Shown here: positions 37,611 to 44,520 of the stretch, one piece after another
Layout of the letters: each line of letters begins with the position of its first letter
Position numbering within the stretch: position 1 is the stretch's first letter
Source: an uncultured Rhodospirillaceae bacterium
GTDB lineage: Bacteria; Pseudomonadota; Alphaproteobacteria; SP197
Reading direction: 5' to 3'
Assembly (NCBI GenBank): GCA_937880925.1
Contig: CALGGB010000103.1
Span: forward strand, 1 to 50,645
DNA: 50,645 nt
The notes under the pieces: generated by a model
What the model was told of the DNA's origin: nothing
The model's database searches: none
What the model saw: only the letters and a program-made list of their open reading frames with translations
Translations under genes and position numbers: made by a program

Positions 37611-38029
37611 ACGATACGAGTTATGCCGGCGATGTCATGCCGGCCGATGCCTGGAAGCAGCTTCAGGAGACGCCCGACGCGGTGCTGGTCGATGTCCGCA
37701 CCGATGCCGAATGGCGTTTCGTCGGCATCCCCGATCTCTCGGGCATCGGCAAGCAGGTCCGTCTGGTGGAGTGGCAGCACTACCCCGACGGTCGCCCCAA
37801 CGCGGGTTTCGCAAGCGAGGTCGCGGGTTTGCTGGAAAAGGACCAGCCGATCTATTTCCTGTGCCGCTCGGGCGCGCGATCCAGGGCCGCGGCGATGGCG
37901 CTGACCGCCATGGGTTATGGCCCCTGCTACAACGTCGCCCAAGGCTTCGAGGGCGACAAGGATAGCGACAGCCACCGCGGCGGCGTTGGCGGCTGGAAAC
38001 ATGCTGGCCTGCCGTGGCGCCAGGATTGA
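37607..38029 (+). CDS. Rhodanese-like sulfurtransferase
   Basis: 140 residues, single rhodanese domain. The active-site loop is FLCRSGARSRAAA with the persulfide-carrying Cys, and DVRTDAEW is the usual N-terminal signature. It could carry sulfane sulfur to or from the Rdx-like protein encoded just upstream with a 4-base overlap. Cytoplasmic; no signal peptide. The sulfur donor and acceptor are unknown. Confidence 0.87.
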   Translation: MNDTSYAGDVMPADAWKQLQETPDAVLVDVRTDAEWRFVGIPDLSGIGKQVRLVEWQHYPDGRPNAGFASEVAGLLEKDQPIYFLCRSGARSRAAAMALTAMGYGPCYNVAQGFEGDKDSDSHRGGVGGWKHAGLPWRQD

Positions 38030-38083
38030 GCTTTAGCCTCAAATTGCCTCTTCTTTTCCTGCCTTTAACGCGTTTTCAAGGGT

Positions 38084-38111
38084 CTTGAACCGGCATTTTT
38101 CGCCCCTATAT
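38084..38111 (+). promoter_or_regulatory. RpoH (sigma-32) promoter of Hsp20 gene
   Basis: The -35 CTTGAA (38084-38089) and -10 CCCCTATAT (38103-38111) are 13 bases apart. Written as the alphaproteobacterial consensus CTTG-N17-CYTATNT-NNG it fits fully (CTTG 38084-38087, CCTATAT 38105-38111, then CCG). It drives the small heat-shock gene about 110 bases downstream. Confidence 0.85.
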
Positions 38112-38159
38112 CCGTTAGCGTGACGGGCGCCTGCCGATGACGGAGGCGCTGACCGCCAC

Positions 38160-38217
38160 GAGGCCCCGCCCAATGCGGGGGGCCTCATTCCCGCATGTTG
38201 CTCAATGGAGAATGTGC
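38160..38217 (+). promoter_or_regulatory. Candidate ROSE-like RNA thermometer in the Hsp20 5' leader
   Basis: Upstream hairpin GAGGCCCCGC/GCGGGGGGCCTC (38160-38186, loop CCAAT). The second hairpin, 38193-38217, pairs CATGTTGCTC with GGAGAATGTG around loop AAT and holds the Shine-Dalgarno GGAG (38207-38210). The 5' arm contains TTGCT, fitting the UYGCU that ROSE elements pair with the Shine-Dalgarno, with a G.G and a C.A mismatch where ROSE uses non-canonical pairs. The ATG follows at 38220. Confidence 0.6.
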
Positions 38218-38219
38218 TC

Positions 38220-38678
38220 ATGAATCGACTCGACTTTTCCCCCCTGTTCCGTTCCACCGTCGGCTTCGATCGGATGATGAATCTGCTCGAATCGACCGCG
38301 AACGTCGGTGAGGAAGGTTATCCGCCCTACAACATCGAGAAGGTTGCCGACGACGCCTACCGCATCACCATGGCGGTGGCCGGCTTCGGCGAGGACGACC
38401 TGGAGATCGAGGCCAGGGCGAACACGCTTCTGGTCTCCGGCAAGGTTGCCCAGTCCTCCGATGAGGAGCGCAGCTTCCTCTACCGCGGCATCGCCGGCCG
38501 CAGCTTCCGCCGCAGCTTCCAGCTCGCAGACCACGTGAAGGTCAAGGGTGCGAACCTGGAGAACGGCCTCCTCCACATCGATCTCGTGCGCGAGATCCCC
38601 GAGGAGATGAAGCCGCGCACCATCGCGATCCGCTCGGGCGAGCCCCGGCAGATCGAGGCCGACAAGCAGGCCGCTTAA
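38220..38678 (+). CDS. Small heat-shock protein (Hsp20/IbpA family)
   Basis: 152 residues. ATP-independent chaperone that holds unfolding proteins. The alpha-crystallin domain (about residues 30-130) has IEKVADDAYRITMAVAGFGEDDLEIEA (shown in part by ITMAVAGFG), the conserved NGLLHIDL near the end and the C-terminal TIAI motif (I-x-I) for oligomer contacts. The start at 38220 is preferred to an in-frame ATG at 38205 because the Shine-Dalgarno GGAG lies at 38207-38210. Expression should be heat induced by an RpoH promoter and, if the leader folds as proposed, by an RNA thermometer. A terminator follows. Confidence 0.93.
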   Translation: MNRLDFSPLFRSTVGFDRMMNLLESTANVGEEGYPPYNIEKVADDAYRITMAVAGFGEDDLEIEARANTLLVSGKVAQSSDEERSFLYRGIAGRSFRRSFQLADHVKVKGANLENGLLHIDLVREIPEEMKPRTIAIRSGEPRQIEADKQAA

Positions 38679-38703
38679 GCGACACGCAAACGGCTGTTCA
38701 GGG

Positions 38704-38739
38704 GAGCGCCGGGCACCGCCGCCCGGCGCTCTTTTGATT
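38704..38739 (+). terminator. Rho-independent terminator after Hsp20 gene
   Basis: Perfect 11-bp stem GAGCGCCGGGC (38704-38714) and GCCCGGCGCTC (38721-38731), loop ACCGCC, then TTTTGATTT. It cleanly separates the heat-shock gene from the chorismate mutase gene. Confidence 0.88.
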
Positions 38740-38822
38740 TGTTCTATCCGCTCTAGGCGTTTCGCGGTCTGGCCTGCTTGGGGTAGCCTTGCCCCGGCCA
38801 AGGCAGGACAGAAGGAGCGGCG

Positions 38823-39146
38823 ATGACGGAGCGATCGGATGGGGCGGGTGACGCGCCGGCGGAACTGCTGGCCCTGCGTTCCAGCATCGACAACCTGGAC
38901 GCCGCGATCATCCACATGCTGGCCGAACGCTTCAAGCTGACGCGCCGCGTCGGCCTGCTGAAGGCCGAGCACGCCCTGCCGCCCAGCGATCCCGGCCGCG
39001 AGAAGCGCCAGGTCGAACGCCTGCACCGCCTGGCCGACGAGGCCGGCCTCGACCCGGCTTTCGCCGAGAAATTCCTCGCCTTCGTCATCAGGGAAGTCAT
39101 CCAGCACCACGAGGAAATCGCCCGCGAGGCCGCCGGGGGCGGCTGA
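38823..39146 (+). CDS. Chorismate mutase (AroQ type)
   Basis: 107 residues, all-helical monofunctional mutase converting chorismate to prephenate (phenylalanine and tyrosine synthesis). Seen: LRSSIDNLDAAIIHMLAERF, LTRRVGLLKAEHALPP and REKRQVERLH, whose Arg, Lys and Arg/Gln residues fit the AroQ active site. No prephenate dehydratase or dehydrogenase domain is fused. It ends 5 bases before the convergent GFA gene. The start ATG at 38823 follows AAGGAGCGG. Confidence 0.86.
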   Translation: MTERSDGAGDAPAELLALRSSIDNLDAAIIHMLAERFKLTRRVGLLKAEHALPPSDPGREKRQVERLHRLADEAGLDPAFAEKFLAFVIREVIQHHEEIAREAAGGG

Positions 39147-39151
39147 GGCTC

Positions 39152-39559
39152 CTAGCTCTTGTCGCGCGGGTGACGTTCCAGCCCCTCGGGCACATGGGCC
39201 CAGGGCACCTGCGAATCCGTCCAGATTTCCACCGCCGGGCGCACCAGCGCCGGATCGTCGAAGGCGCCGGCCTTGACGAAGGCCGGCGGTGCCCCGGCAT
39301 TGTGGGTGAACAGCGGCGAGCCGCAGGTTGGGCAGAAGTGCCGCGTGATCGGCCTGCCCGCATCGCTGGTCTTCGTGAAGCTCTCGGTCCTGCCCTCCAC
39401 GCGCAGCTTCTCCGCTTCCAGCCGCACGCTCACGGCGAACGGCCCGCCGGTGGCGCGACGGCAGTCGGTGCAATGGCAATAGCTCGCCGCACCGACCTCA
39501 CCGTTGTAGGCAAAGCGCACGGCGCCGCACAGGCAGCCTCCGGTGATCGGTTCGGGCAT
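39152..39559 (-). CDS. GFA/CENP-V family zinc protein
   Basis: 135 residues of the glutathione-dependent formaldehyde-activating enzyme (Gfa) family. Zinc cysteines are visible in GGCLCGAVRF, SYCHCTDCRR and HFCPTCGSPLF. True Gfa helps formaldehyde add to glutathione, but many family members are not tied to it; here the idea would suit a demethylating neighbour at 25500 but is inference. The gene is divergent from the metZ leader; the small gap holds the metZ promoter. Confidence 0.83.
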   Translation of the reverse strand: MPEPITGGCLCGAVRFAYNGEVGAASYCHCTDCRRATGGPFAVSVRLEAEKLRVEGRTESFTKTSDAGRPITRHFCPTCGSPLFTHNAGAPPAFVKAGAFDDPALVRPAVEIWTDSQVPWAHVPEGLERHPRDKS

Positions 39560-39614
39560 GACGTTCTCCCTTGGCGTGTGGGTTCCTGCGCCATCATAGC
39601 GCCTGTGCCCCGGC

Positions 39615-39641
39615 TTGACTCGAGCGCGGTGGAGGCATAAT
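39615..39641 (+). promoter_or_regulatory. Sigma-70-like promoter for the metZ leader
   Basis: TTGACT (39615-39620) and CATAAT (39636-39641) are 15 bases apart, a little short, placing a start near 39648, directly before the SAM-II aptamer. Confidence 0.5.
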
Positions 39642-39650
39642 CCATCTTCG

Positions 39651-39712
39651 TTACGTGGTGATTTGTGCCGACCGGCTTGCGTGCCACGCTAAATAAGTCG
39701 CTAAAGAGGTCG
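39651..39712 (+). promoter_or_regulatory. SAM-II riboswitch upstream of metZ
   Basis: The conserved order of SAM-II is present: GTGGTGATTTG, CCGACCGGCTTGC, GCCACG, TAAA and GCTAAAGAGG. P1 pairs CGTGG (39654-39658) with CCACG (39684-39688), and a pseudoknot candidate pairs CGACC (39669-39673) with GGTCG (39708-39712). SAM binding should switch off metZ, most simply through the terminator that follows. Confidence 0.9.
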
Positions 39713-39729
39713 TGGTTTCGCGTTGGTCG

Positions 39730-39762
39730 AGCCCCGATTCCCTTATCCGGTCGGGGCTTTTT
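39730..39762 (+). terminator. Riboswitch expression-platform terminator
   Basis: Stem AGCCCCGA (39730-39737) and TCGGGGCT (39751-39758) with a 13-base loop, followed by TTTTT (39758-39762). It sits between the aptamer and the metZ ATG (39792) and is a plausible attenuator. Confidence 0.82.
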
Positions 39763-39791
39763 CATGCGCGAAACCGGAGGCGCCGAGCGCC

Positions 39792-40988
39792 ATGACCCAT
39801 CCGAACGACATTCTGGATCCTGCCTGGCGGCCCCAGACCGCGCTGGTGCGCGGCGGCCTGATGCGCAGCCACCACGACGAGACCTGCGAAGCCCTCTACA
39901 TGACCTCGGGCTACGTCTATCGCAGCGCCGAGGAGGCCGAGGCCGCGTTCAGGGACGAGAACCCACGCTACATCTACTCGCGCTACGGCAACCCCACGGT
40001 CTCCATGTTTGAGGAGCGCCTGCGCCTGCTCGAAGGGGCGCCGGCCTGCCGCGCCACCGCCTCGGGCATGGCCGCGGTCTTTGCCGCCCTGATGGCGCGG
40101 GTGAAGGCGGGCGACCGGGTCGTCGCCTCGCGCGCCCTGTTCGGCTCCTGCCACCACATCGTCGCCAACATCCTGCCGAAGTTCGGCATCACCACGGTGC
40201 AGGTCGACGGCACCGATCTCGATCAGTGGCGCGAGGCCCTGAAGGACGGCGCCGCGGCCGTGTTCCTGGAGACACCCTCGAACCCGACGCTGGAGATCAT
40301 CGATCTGCCGGCGGTCGCGGCGGTGGCGCACGAGGCCGGCGCCACCGTCATCGTCGACAACGTCTTTGCCTCGCCCATCCTGCAGAAGCCGCTGGAGCAG
40401 GGCGCCGACATCGTCGTCTATTCGGCGACCAAGCATATCGACGGCCAGGGCCGCTGCCTGGGCGGGGCGATCCTGGGCGATGCGAAGTTCATCGACGGCG
40501 ACCTTTTCGCCTTCATGAAACACACCGGCCCCTCGCTCTCGCCCTTCAACGCCTGGCTGCTGCTCAAGGGCCTGGAGACGCTCGACCTGCGCATGGAGCG
40601 CCACTGCCGTAACGCCCGCCAGGTCGCCCAATGGCTCGAAAGCCGCAACGGCGTGTTACGCACCCTCTACCCTCATCTCGACAGCCATCCCCAGGTGGCC
40701 CTGGCGCGCGCCCAGATGAAGGACGGCGGCAGCGTCGTCGCCTTCGAACTCGACGGCGGCAAGGCGCGCGCCTTCCGCTTTCTCAATGCCCTGCGCCTCG
40801 TCGACATCTCCAACAATCTCGGCGATTCCAAGAGCCTGGTGACGCATCCCGCGACCACGACCCATTCCAAGCTGCCCCAGGGCGACCGCGATCGCCTCGG
40901 CATCTCCGACGGTCTGGTGCGCCTCCACGTCGGGCTGGAGGACGCCGCCGACGTCACCGACGACCTGGCGAGGGGCCTGGCGGCTTAG
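39792..40988 (+). CDS. metZ: O-succinylhomoserine sulfhydrylase MetZ
   Basis: 398 residues, PLP enzyme of the Cys/Met metabolism family that makes homocysteine from O-succinyl(or O-acetyl)homoserine and sulfide. Seen: YSRYGNPTVSMFEERL, the PLP-stabilising ETPSNPTLEIIDL and the Schiff-base lysine in YSATKHIDGQGRCLGG. SYATKHTS-type variant residues fit MetZ rather than cystathionine gamma-synthase, and the SAM-II riboswitch upstream is a typical metZ/metA companion in alphaproteobacteria. GGAGG lies 11 bases before the ATG. Feeds methyl acceptors for the BHMT-like pair at 42030-43909. Confidence 0.92.
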   Translation: MTHPNDILDPAWRPQTALVRGGLMRSHHDETCEALYMTSGYVYRSAEEAEAAFRDENPRYIYSRYGNPTVSMFEERLRLLEGAPACRATASGMAAVFAALMARVKAGDRVVASRALFGSCHHIVANILPKFGITTVQVDGTDLDQWREALKDGAAAVFLETPSNPTLEIIDLPAVAAVAHEAGATVIVDNVFASPILQKPLEQGADIVVYSATKHIDGQGRCLGGAILGDAKFIDGDLFAFMKHTGPSLSPFNAWLLLKGLETLDLRMERHCRNARQVAQWLESRNGVLRTLYPHLDSHPQVALARAQMKDGGSVVAFELDGGKARAFRFLNALRLVDISNNLGDSKSLVTHPATTTHSKLPQGDRDRLGISDGLVRLHVGLEDAADVTDDLARGLAA

Positions 40989-41001
40989 ACGATCAAGTAC
41001 C

Positions 41002-41133
41002 GTCATCCCGGCCGCAGGGCGAAGCCCGGAGAGCCGGGACCCATGCCGGAACGCCCATACAAGCGCCGGCGGTGTGTAGAAGTTCCGGCATGGGTCCCGG
41101 ATCGGCGCGGCTGCGCCGCTTGTCCGGGATGAC
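41002..41133. repeat. Inverted doublet of REP-like hairpins (GTCATCCCGG/CCGGGACCC type)
   Basis: Arms 41002-41052 and 41082-41133 are inverted copies: the outer GTCATCCCGG and inner CCGGGACCCATGCCGGAAC are identical, while the middle stems differ (GGGC-GAA-GCCC on the left, GCGGC-GCA-GCCGC on the right). It occupies the 212-base gap between metZ and the aminopeptidase gene and resembles the doublets at 11123 and 19769. Confidence 0.75.
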
Positions 41134-41200
41134 GACCAGAGAGAAAAGGGCGGCTTCCCCCGCTTGCCCGCACGGCTTCCGCCGGGCCAGAGTGCGGGCC

Positions 41201-42019
41201 ATGCGGATCTACATCTCATCGGATATCGAGGGCGTCGCCGGTGTCGTCACCGGAGCCCATACCTCGCCTGAAGGCTTCGAATACGAACGCGCGCGGGAAT
41301 GGATGACCGCCGAGGTCGCCGCGGCCTGCGAGGCCGCGCTGGCCGCGGGCGCCAGCGAGATCATCGTCAGCGACAGCCACGGCAGCGGCGAGAACCTGCT
41401 GCTGGAGCGTCTGCCCGACCCGGTCCAGGTCGTGCGATCCTGGCCGCGCCCCCTGTCGATGATGCAGGGGCTGGAGACCGGCCCCTTCGCGGCGGCCCTG
41501 CTGCTGGGCTACCACAGCGGCGCGCACCATAACGACGGCATTATGGCGCATACCATCACGGGTCAGATCATGGCGTTGAAGCTCAACGGCATGGCCGCTT
41601 CCGAGACGGTGCTGAGCGCGGCCATTGCCGGCCACTTCGGTGTGCCGGTGGCGCTCGCCACGGGTGACGACGCCTATTGCGCGCATGCCCGGCAGGTGCT
41701 GGCCGGGGTCGAGACGGCGGAGGTCAAGTGGGCCCATGGCTCGCTCGCCGCGCGCACCATGAAGCCGTCCGCGGCCTGTGCGCTGATCGCGGAAAAGACG
41801 AAGGTCGCGCTTGCGGGCCTCTCGGCGCTCCAGCCCTTCGTCATCGATCCGCCGATCACGGTGGATGTCACGCTCCAGGGGCGGCTGCAGGCCGAGCTGC
41901 TGGACTACCTGCCCAACGTGGAGCGCACCGGCGCGACGTCGGTGCGCCACGTCGCGCAGGATATGGTGGCGGCCTCGAAGTTCCTCAAGTTTATCACGAC
42001 CTACAAACCCAACGACTGA
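41201..42019 (+). CDS. dppA: D-aminopeptidase, M55 family (DppA-like)
   Basis: 272 residues. Metallopeptidase acting on D-amino-acid-containing dipeptides or amides. Metal-ligand pattern SSDIEGVAG (Asp8, Glu10), SDSHGSG and GYHSGAHHN matches the M55 fold. The start at 41201 (MRIYISSDIEG) is fixed by the N-terminal metal motif. It heads a tight + strand run: BHMT-like gene 1 starts 10 bases after its stop, followed by BHMT-like gene 2 and OsmC. No signal peptide, so cytoplasmic; true substrate unknown. Confidence 0.88.
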   Translation: MRIYISSDIEGVAGVVTGAHTSPEGFEYERAREWMTAEVAAACEAALAAGASEIIVSDSHGSGENLLLERLPDPVQVVRSWPRPLSMMQGLETGPFAAALLLGYHSGAHHNDGIMAHTITGQIMALKLNGMAASETVLSAAIAGHFGVPVALATGDDAYCAHARQVLAGVETAEVKWAHGSLAARTMKPSAACALIAEKTKVALAGLSALQPFVIDPPITVDVTLQGRLQAELLDYLPNVERTGATSVRHVAQDMVAASKFLKFITTYKPND

Positions 42020-42029
42020 AAGGCCAAGG

Positions 42030-42959
42030 ATGGCGACCTGGCAGGAGAAACTGGCGGCCGATGAAATCGTGCTGATCGACGGCGGCATGGGCACCGAACT
42101 GGAGCGCGTCGGCGCGCAGATGAATGCAAGAAGCTGGTCGGGCGCTGCGGTGATCGAAGCGCCCGATGTCGTGCGCCGCGTGCACCGAGGCTTCGTCGAG
42201 GCCGGTGCGGAGGTCATCACGGTCAACACCTTCTCCATGGCCCCGCACATGCTGCGCGGCATGGGTTACGGCGACCGCATCGAATCGGCCATCGCCGACG
42301 CCGTGCGCCTGGCCCGCGAGGCCTGCGCCGAGGCGGGCCAGCCCGACCTGCCGATCGCGGGGTCGGTCTCGACCATGCGCACCAAGGACCCGGAGACCGG
42401 CACCTGGCCGGACCTGCCCCGTGACGAGGCGCACGAGAGCATCTCCACGCTGGTCCGCATCCTCAAGGAGGAGGGTTGCTCCATCCTGGCGCTGGAGATG
42501 ATGGAAGACCTGGATATGGCCCCGATGACCACGGAAATCGCCGTTGCTTCGGGCCTGCCGACCTGGCTTGGCATCTCCTGCCGCCGTGCGGCGGACGGCA
42601 AGACCATCGAATCGTTCGACGTGCCGGGCGTGACGCTCGACCAGCTCTTTGCCGCCCTGCTGCCGCTGGGTGCCGATGTGCTCAACATCATGCACAGCGA
42701 GATTCCGGTGACCGGCGAGGCGCTGGAACGCGCCCGCCCGCTCTGGAACAAGCCCTTGGGCGCCTATCCGGAGTCCGGCTACTTCACCATGCCGACCTGG
42801 AACTTCGTCGACATCGTTTCGCCCGCCGATCTGGTCGAGGAGGCCAAGGGCTGGGTCGGCAAGGGCGCGCGCATCCTGGGCGGCTGCTGCGGCCTGGGCC
42901 CCGACCATATCACCGCCCTGCGCGACGCCATGCCCGAACTCATGGCCGCGCGCTGCTGA
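42030..42959 (+). CDS. Homocysteine S-methyltransferase family protein (BHMT-like, copy 1)
   Basis: 309 residues, transferring a methyl group to homocysteine or a similar thiol. TIM barrel with DGGMGTELER at the start, FSMAPHML and the C-terminal GGCCGLGPDHI (two zinc cysteines). The first zinc Cys of human BHMT (in GVNCHFD) is not kept: the segment reads DVLNIMHSEI. GAYPESGYFTMPTW follows as expected. AAGGATGG gives a ribosome site; it starts 10 bases after dppA. It is closely related to the next gene. The methyl donor (betaine, S-methylmethionine or other) is not resolved. Confidence 0.85.
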   Translation: MATWQEKLAADEIVLIDGGMGTELERVGAQMNARSWSGAAVIEAPDVVRRVHRGFVEAGAEVITVNTFSMAPHMLRGMGYGDRIESAIADAVRLAREACAEAGQPDLPIAGSVSTMRTKDPETGTWPDLPRDEAHESISTLVRILKEEGCSILALEMMEDLDMAPMTTEIAVASGLPTWLGISCRRAADGKTIESFDVPGVTLDQLFAALLPLGADVLNIMHSEIPVTGEALERARPLWNKPLGAYPESGYFTMPTWNFVDIVSPADLVEEAKGWVGKGARILGGCCGLGPDHITALRDAMPELMAARC

Positions 42960-42976
42960 ACCCGGAAAGGCACCCC

Positions 42977-43909
42977 ATGACAAGCTGGCAGGACAAGGTC
43001 GCCAACCGAGACATTCTCATCATCGACGGCGCCATGGGCACCGAACTGGAACGGCGCGGCGTGCCCATGCATGCCGAGACCTGGGCCGGTGCGGCGCTGA
43101 TCGAACACCCCGACAAGGTGCGCCAGGCCCACCTCGATTACATCGTCGCGGGGGCCGAACTCATCATCACCAACACCTTCGGCGCCTCGCCGCACATGCT
43201 GAACGCCATGGGCCATGGCGCCGATGCCGAGAAGATCATCAGGGGCGCGGTCAAGCTGGCGCAGGAGGCGCGCGAGGAGAGCGGCAAGGATGTCGCCATC
43301 GCCGGTTCGATCTCCACGATGTCGGCGGGTTCGGACACCGCCGATCCGGGCGACCGCCACACCACGGAAGAAATCCGCGACAGCATGTTCCGCATGGCCG
43401 ATGCCCTGGCCGCGGGCGGCTGCGACATGATCGCGCTGGAGATGATGCAGGACCTCACCCGCGCGCCGATCGCCATGGAGGCGGCGCGGCAAACCGGGCT
43501 GCCGGTCTGGCTGGGCCTCACCTGCAACTGGAACGCGGGCCGCGACACCCTGGTCGCCTTCGATTTTCCCGGCACCACCTTCCAGTCGATCCTCGACCGC
43601 CTGCTGCCCATGGGCCCCGACGTGGTTTCGGTTATGCACACCGATGTCGATGCCACCACCGTGGCGCTCGACATGGTGAAGCAGGGTTACGACGGACCGC
43701 TGGGGGCCTATCCCGAATCCGGCTACTTCCAGATGCCCCACTGGAACTTCGTCGACGTCATCGCGCCCGATGTGCTGGTCGATCGCGCGAAAGGCTGGGT
43801 CGGCCAGGGCGTCTCCATTCTGGGCGGCTGCTGTGGTCTGGGGCCCGAGCACATCGTCGCACTTTCGGCCGCACGCGCGGAACTCCAGGCATCAAAGGCC
43901 ACACCATGA
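42977..43909 (+). CDS. Homocysteine S-methyltransferase family protein (BHMT-like, copy 2)
   Basis: 310 residues, tandem paralogue of the preceding gene, starting 17 bases after its stop. Shares DGAMGTELERRG, TNTFGASPHML, GAYPESGYFQMPHWNFVDVI and GGCCGLGPEHI. Here the segment for the first zinc ligand reads VVSVMHTDV, again without Cys. Differences from copy 1 in the loop after GSISTM (residues 115-130) suggest different donors. Overlaps the OsmC gene by ATGA. Confidence 0.86.
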   Translation: MTSWQDKVANRDILIIDGAMGTELERRGVPMHAETWAGAALIEHPDKVRQAHLDYIVAGAELIITNTFGASPHMLNAMGHGADAEKIIRGAVKLAQEAREESGKDVAIAGSISTMSAGSDTADPGDRHTTEEIRDSMFRMADALAAGGCDMIALEMMQDLTRAPIAMEAARQTGLPVWLGLTCNWNAGRDTLVAFDFPGTTFQSILDRLLPMGPDVVSVMHTDVDATTVALDMVKQGYDGPLGAYPESGYFQMPHWNFVDVIAPDVLVDRAKGWVGQGVSILGGCCGLGPEHIVALSAARAELQASKATP

Positions 43910-44361
43910 ACGACACTCCCCTGCCGCACGGCGAAGTACGCGTCCGCGAAGCCGGCGACAACGCACCCTATGGCCAGGAAATCCTCGCCGGCAGCCATCG
44001 CTGGAGCGCCGACGAACCCAGCGAACTGGGCGGCCACGACGGCGGCCCCAACCCCTATGACATGCTGCTGGCCGCGCTGGGCGCCTGCACCTCCATGACC
44101 CTGCGCATGTACGCGCAGCGCAAGGAATGGCCACTGGAGCGCGTCACCGTCACCCTGCGTCACAACAAGATCTACGCCAAGGATTGCGCGGAGTGCCACA
44201 GCACCACCGGCAGGGTGGATGTCATCGAGCGTGACATCGCCATCGAGGGATCGCTCGACGACGAACAGCGCGCCAAGCTGATGGAGATCGCCAACCGCTG
44301 CCCGGTCCACCAGACGCTGACCAGCGAAACGCTGGTCCACGATCGTCTGGTGGAGGCCTGA
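43906..44361 (+). CDS. OsmC/Ohr family peroxiredoxin-like protein
   Basis: 151 residues. OsmC-fold proteins reduce organic or lipid hydroperoxides with two Cys. The first Cys is in LGACTSMTLR and the second in NRCPVHQTL; a further CAEC pair is not part of the known pattern. The start overlaps the methyltransferase stop (ATGA at 43906), so the four genes dppA, BHMT-like 1, BHMT-like 2 and this one appear to be one transcript. Function in this context is unknown. Confidence 0.88.
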   Translation: MNDTPLPHGEVRVREAGDNAPYGQEILAGSHRWSADEPSELGGHDGGPNPYDMLLAALGACTSMTLRMYAQRKEWPLERVTVTLRHNKIYAKDCAECHSTTGRVDVIERDIAIEGSLDDEQRAKLMEIANRCPVHQTLTSETLVHDRLVEA

Positions 44362-44520
44362 CACCGTTTCTTGCGCGCCGACACGTCGAGCTCTCCGGGC
44401 ACCCCATGCGTGAAATGACAGGCAGAGTCCCCGGCTTCTGGTAACCTCCACCGATCGGAATCCGACAAGCCGTCAATCAAGGCTCCTGCGGATTGCCATT
44501 CGAGCAAGGAGAACCTGGAG

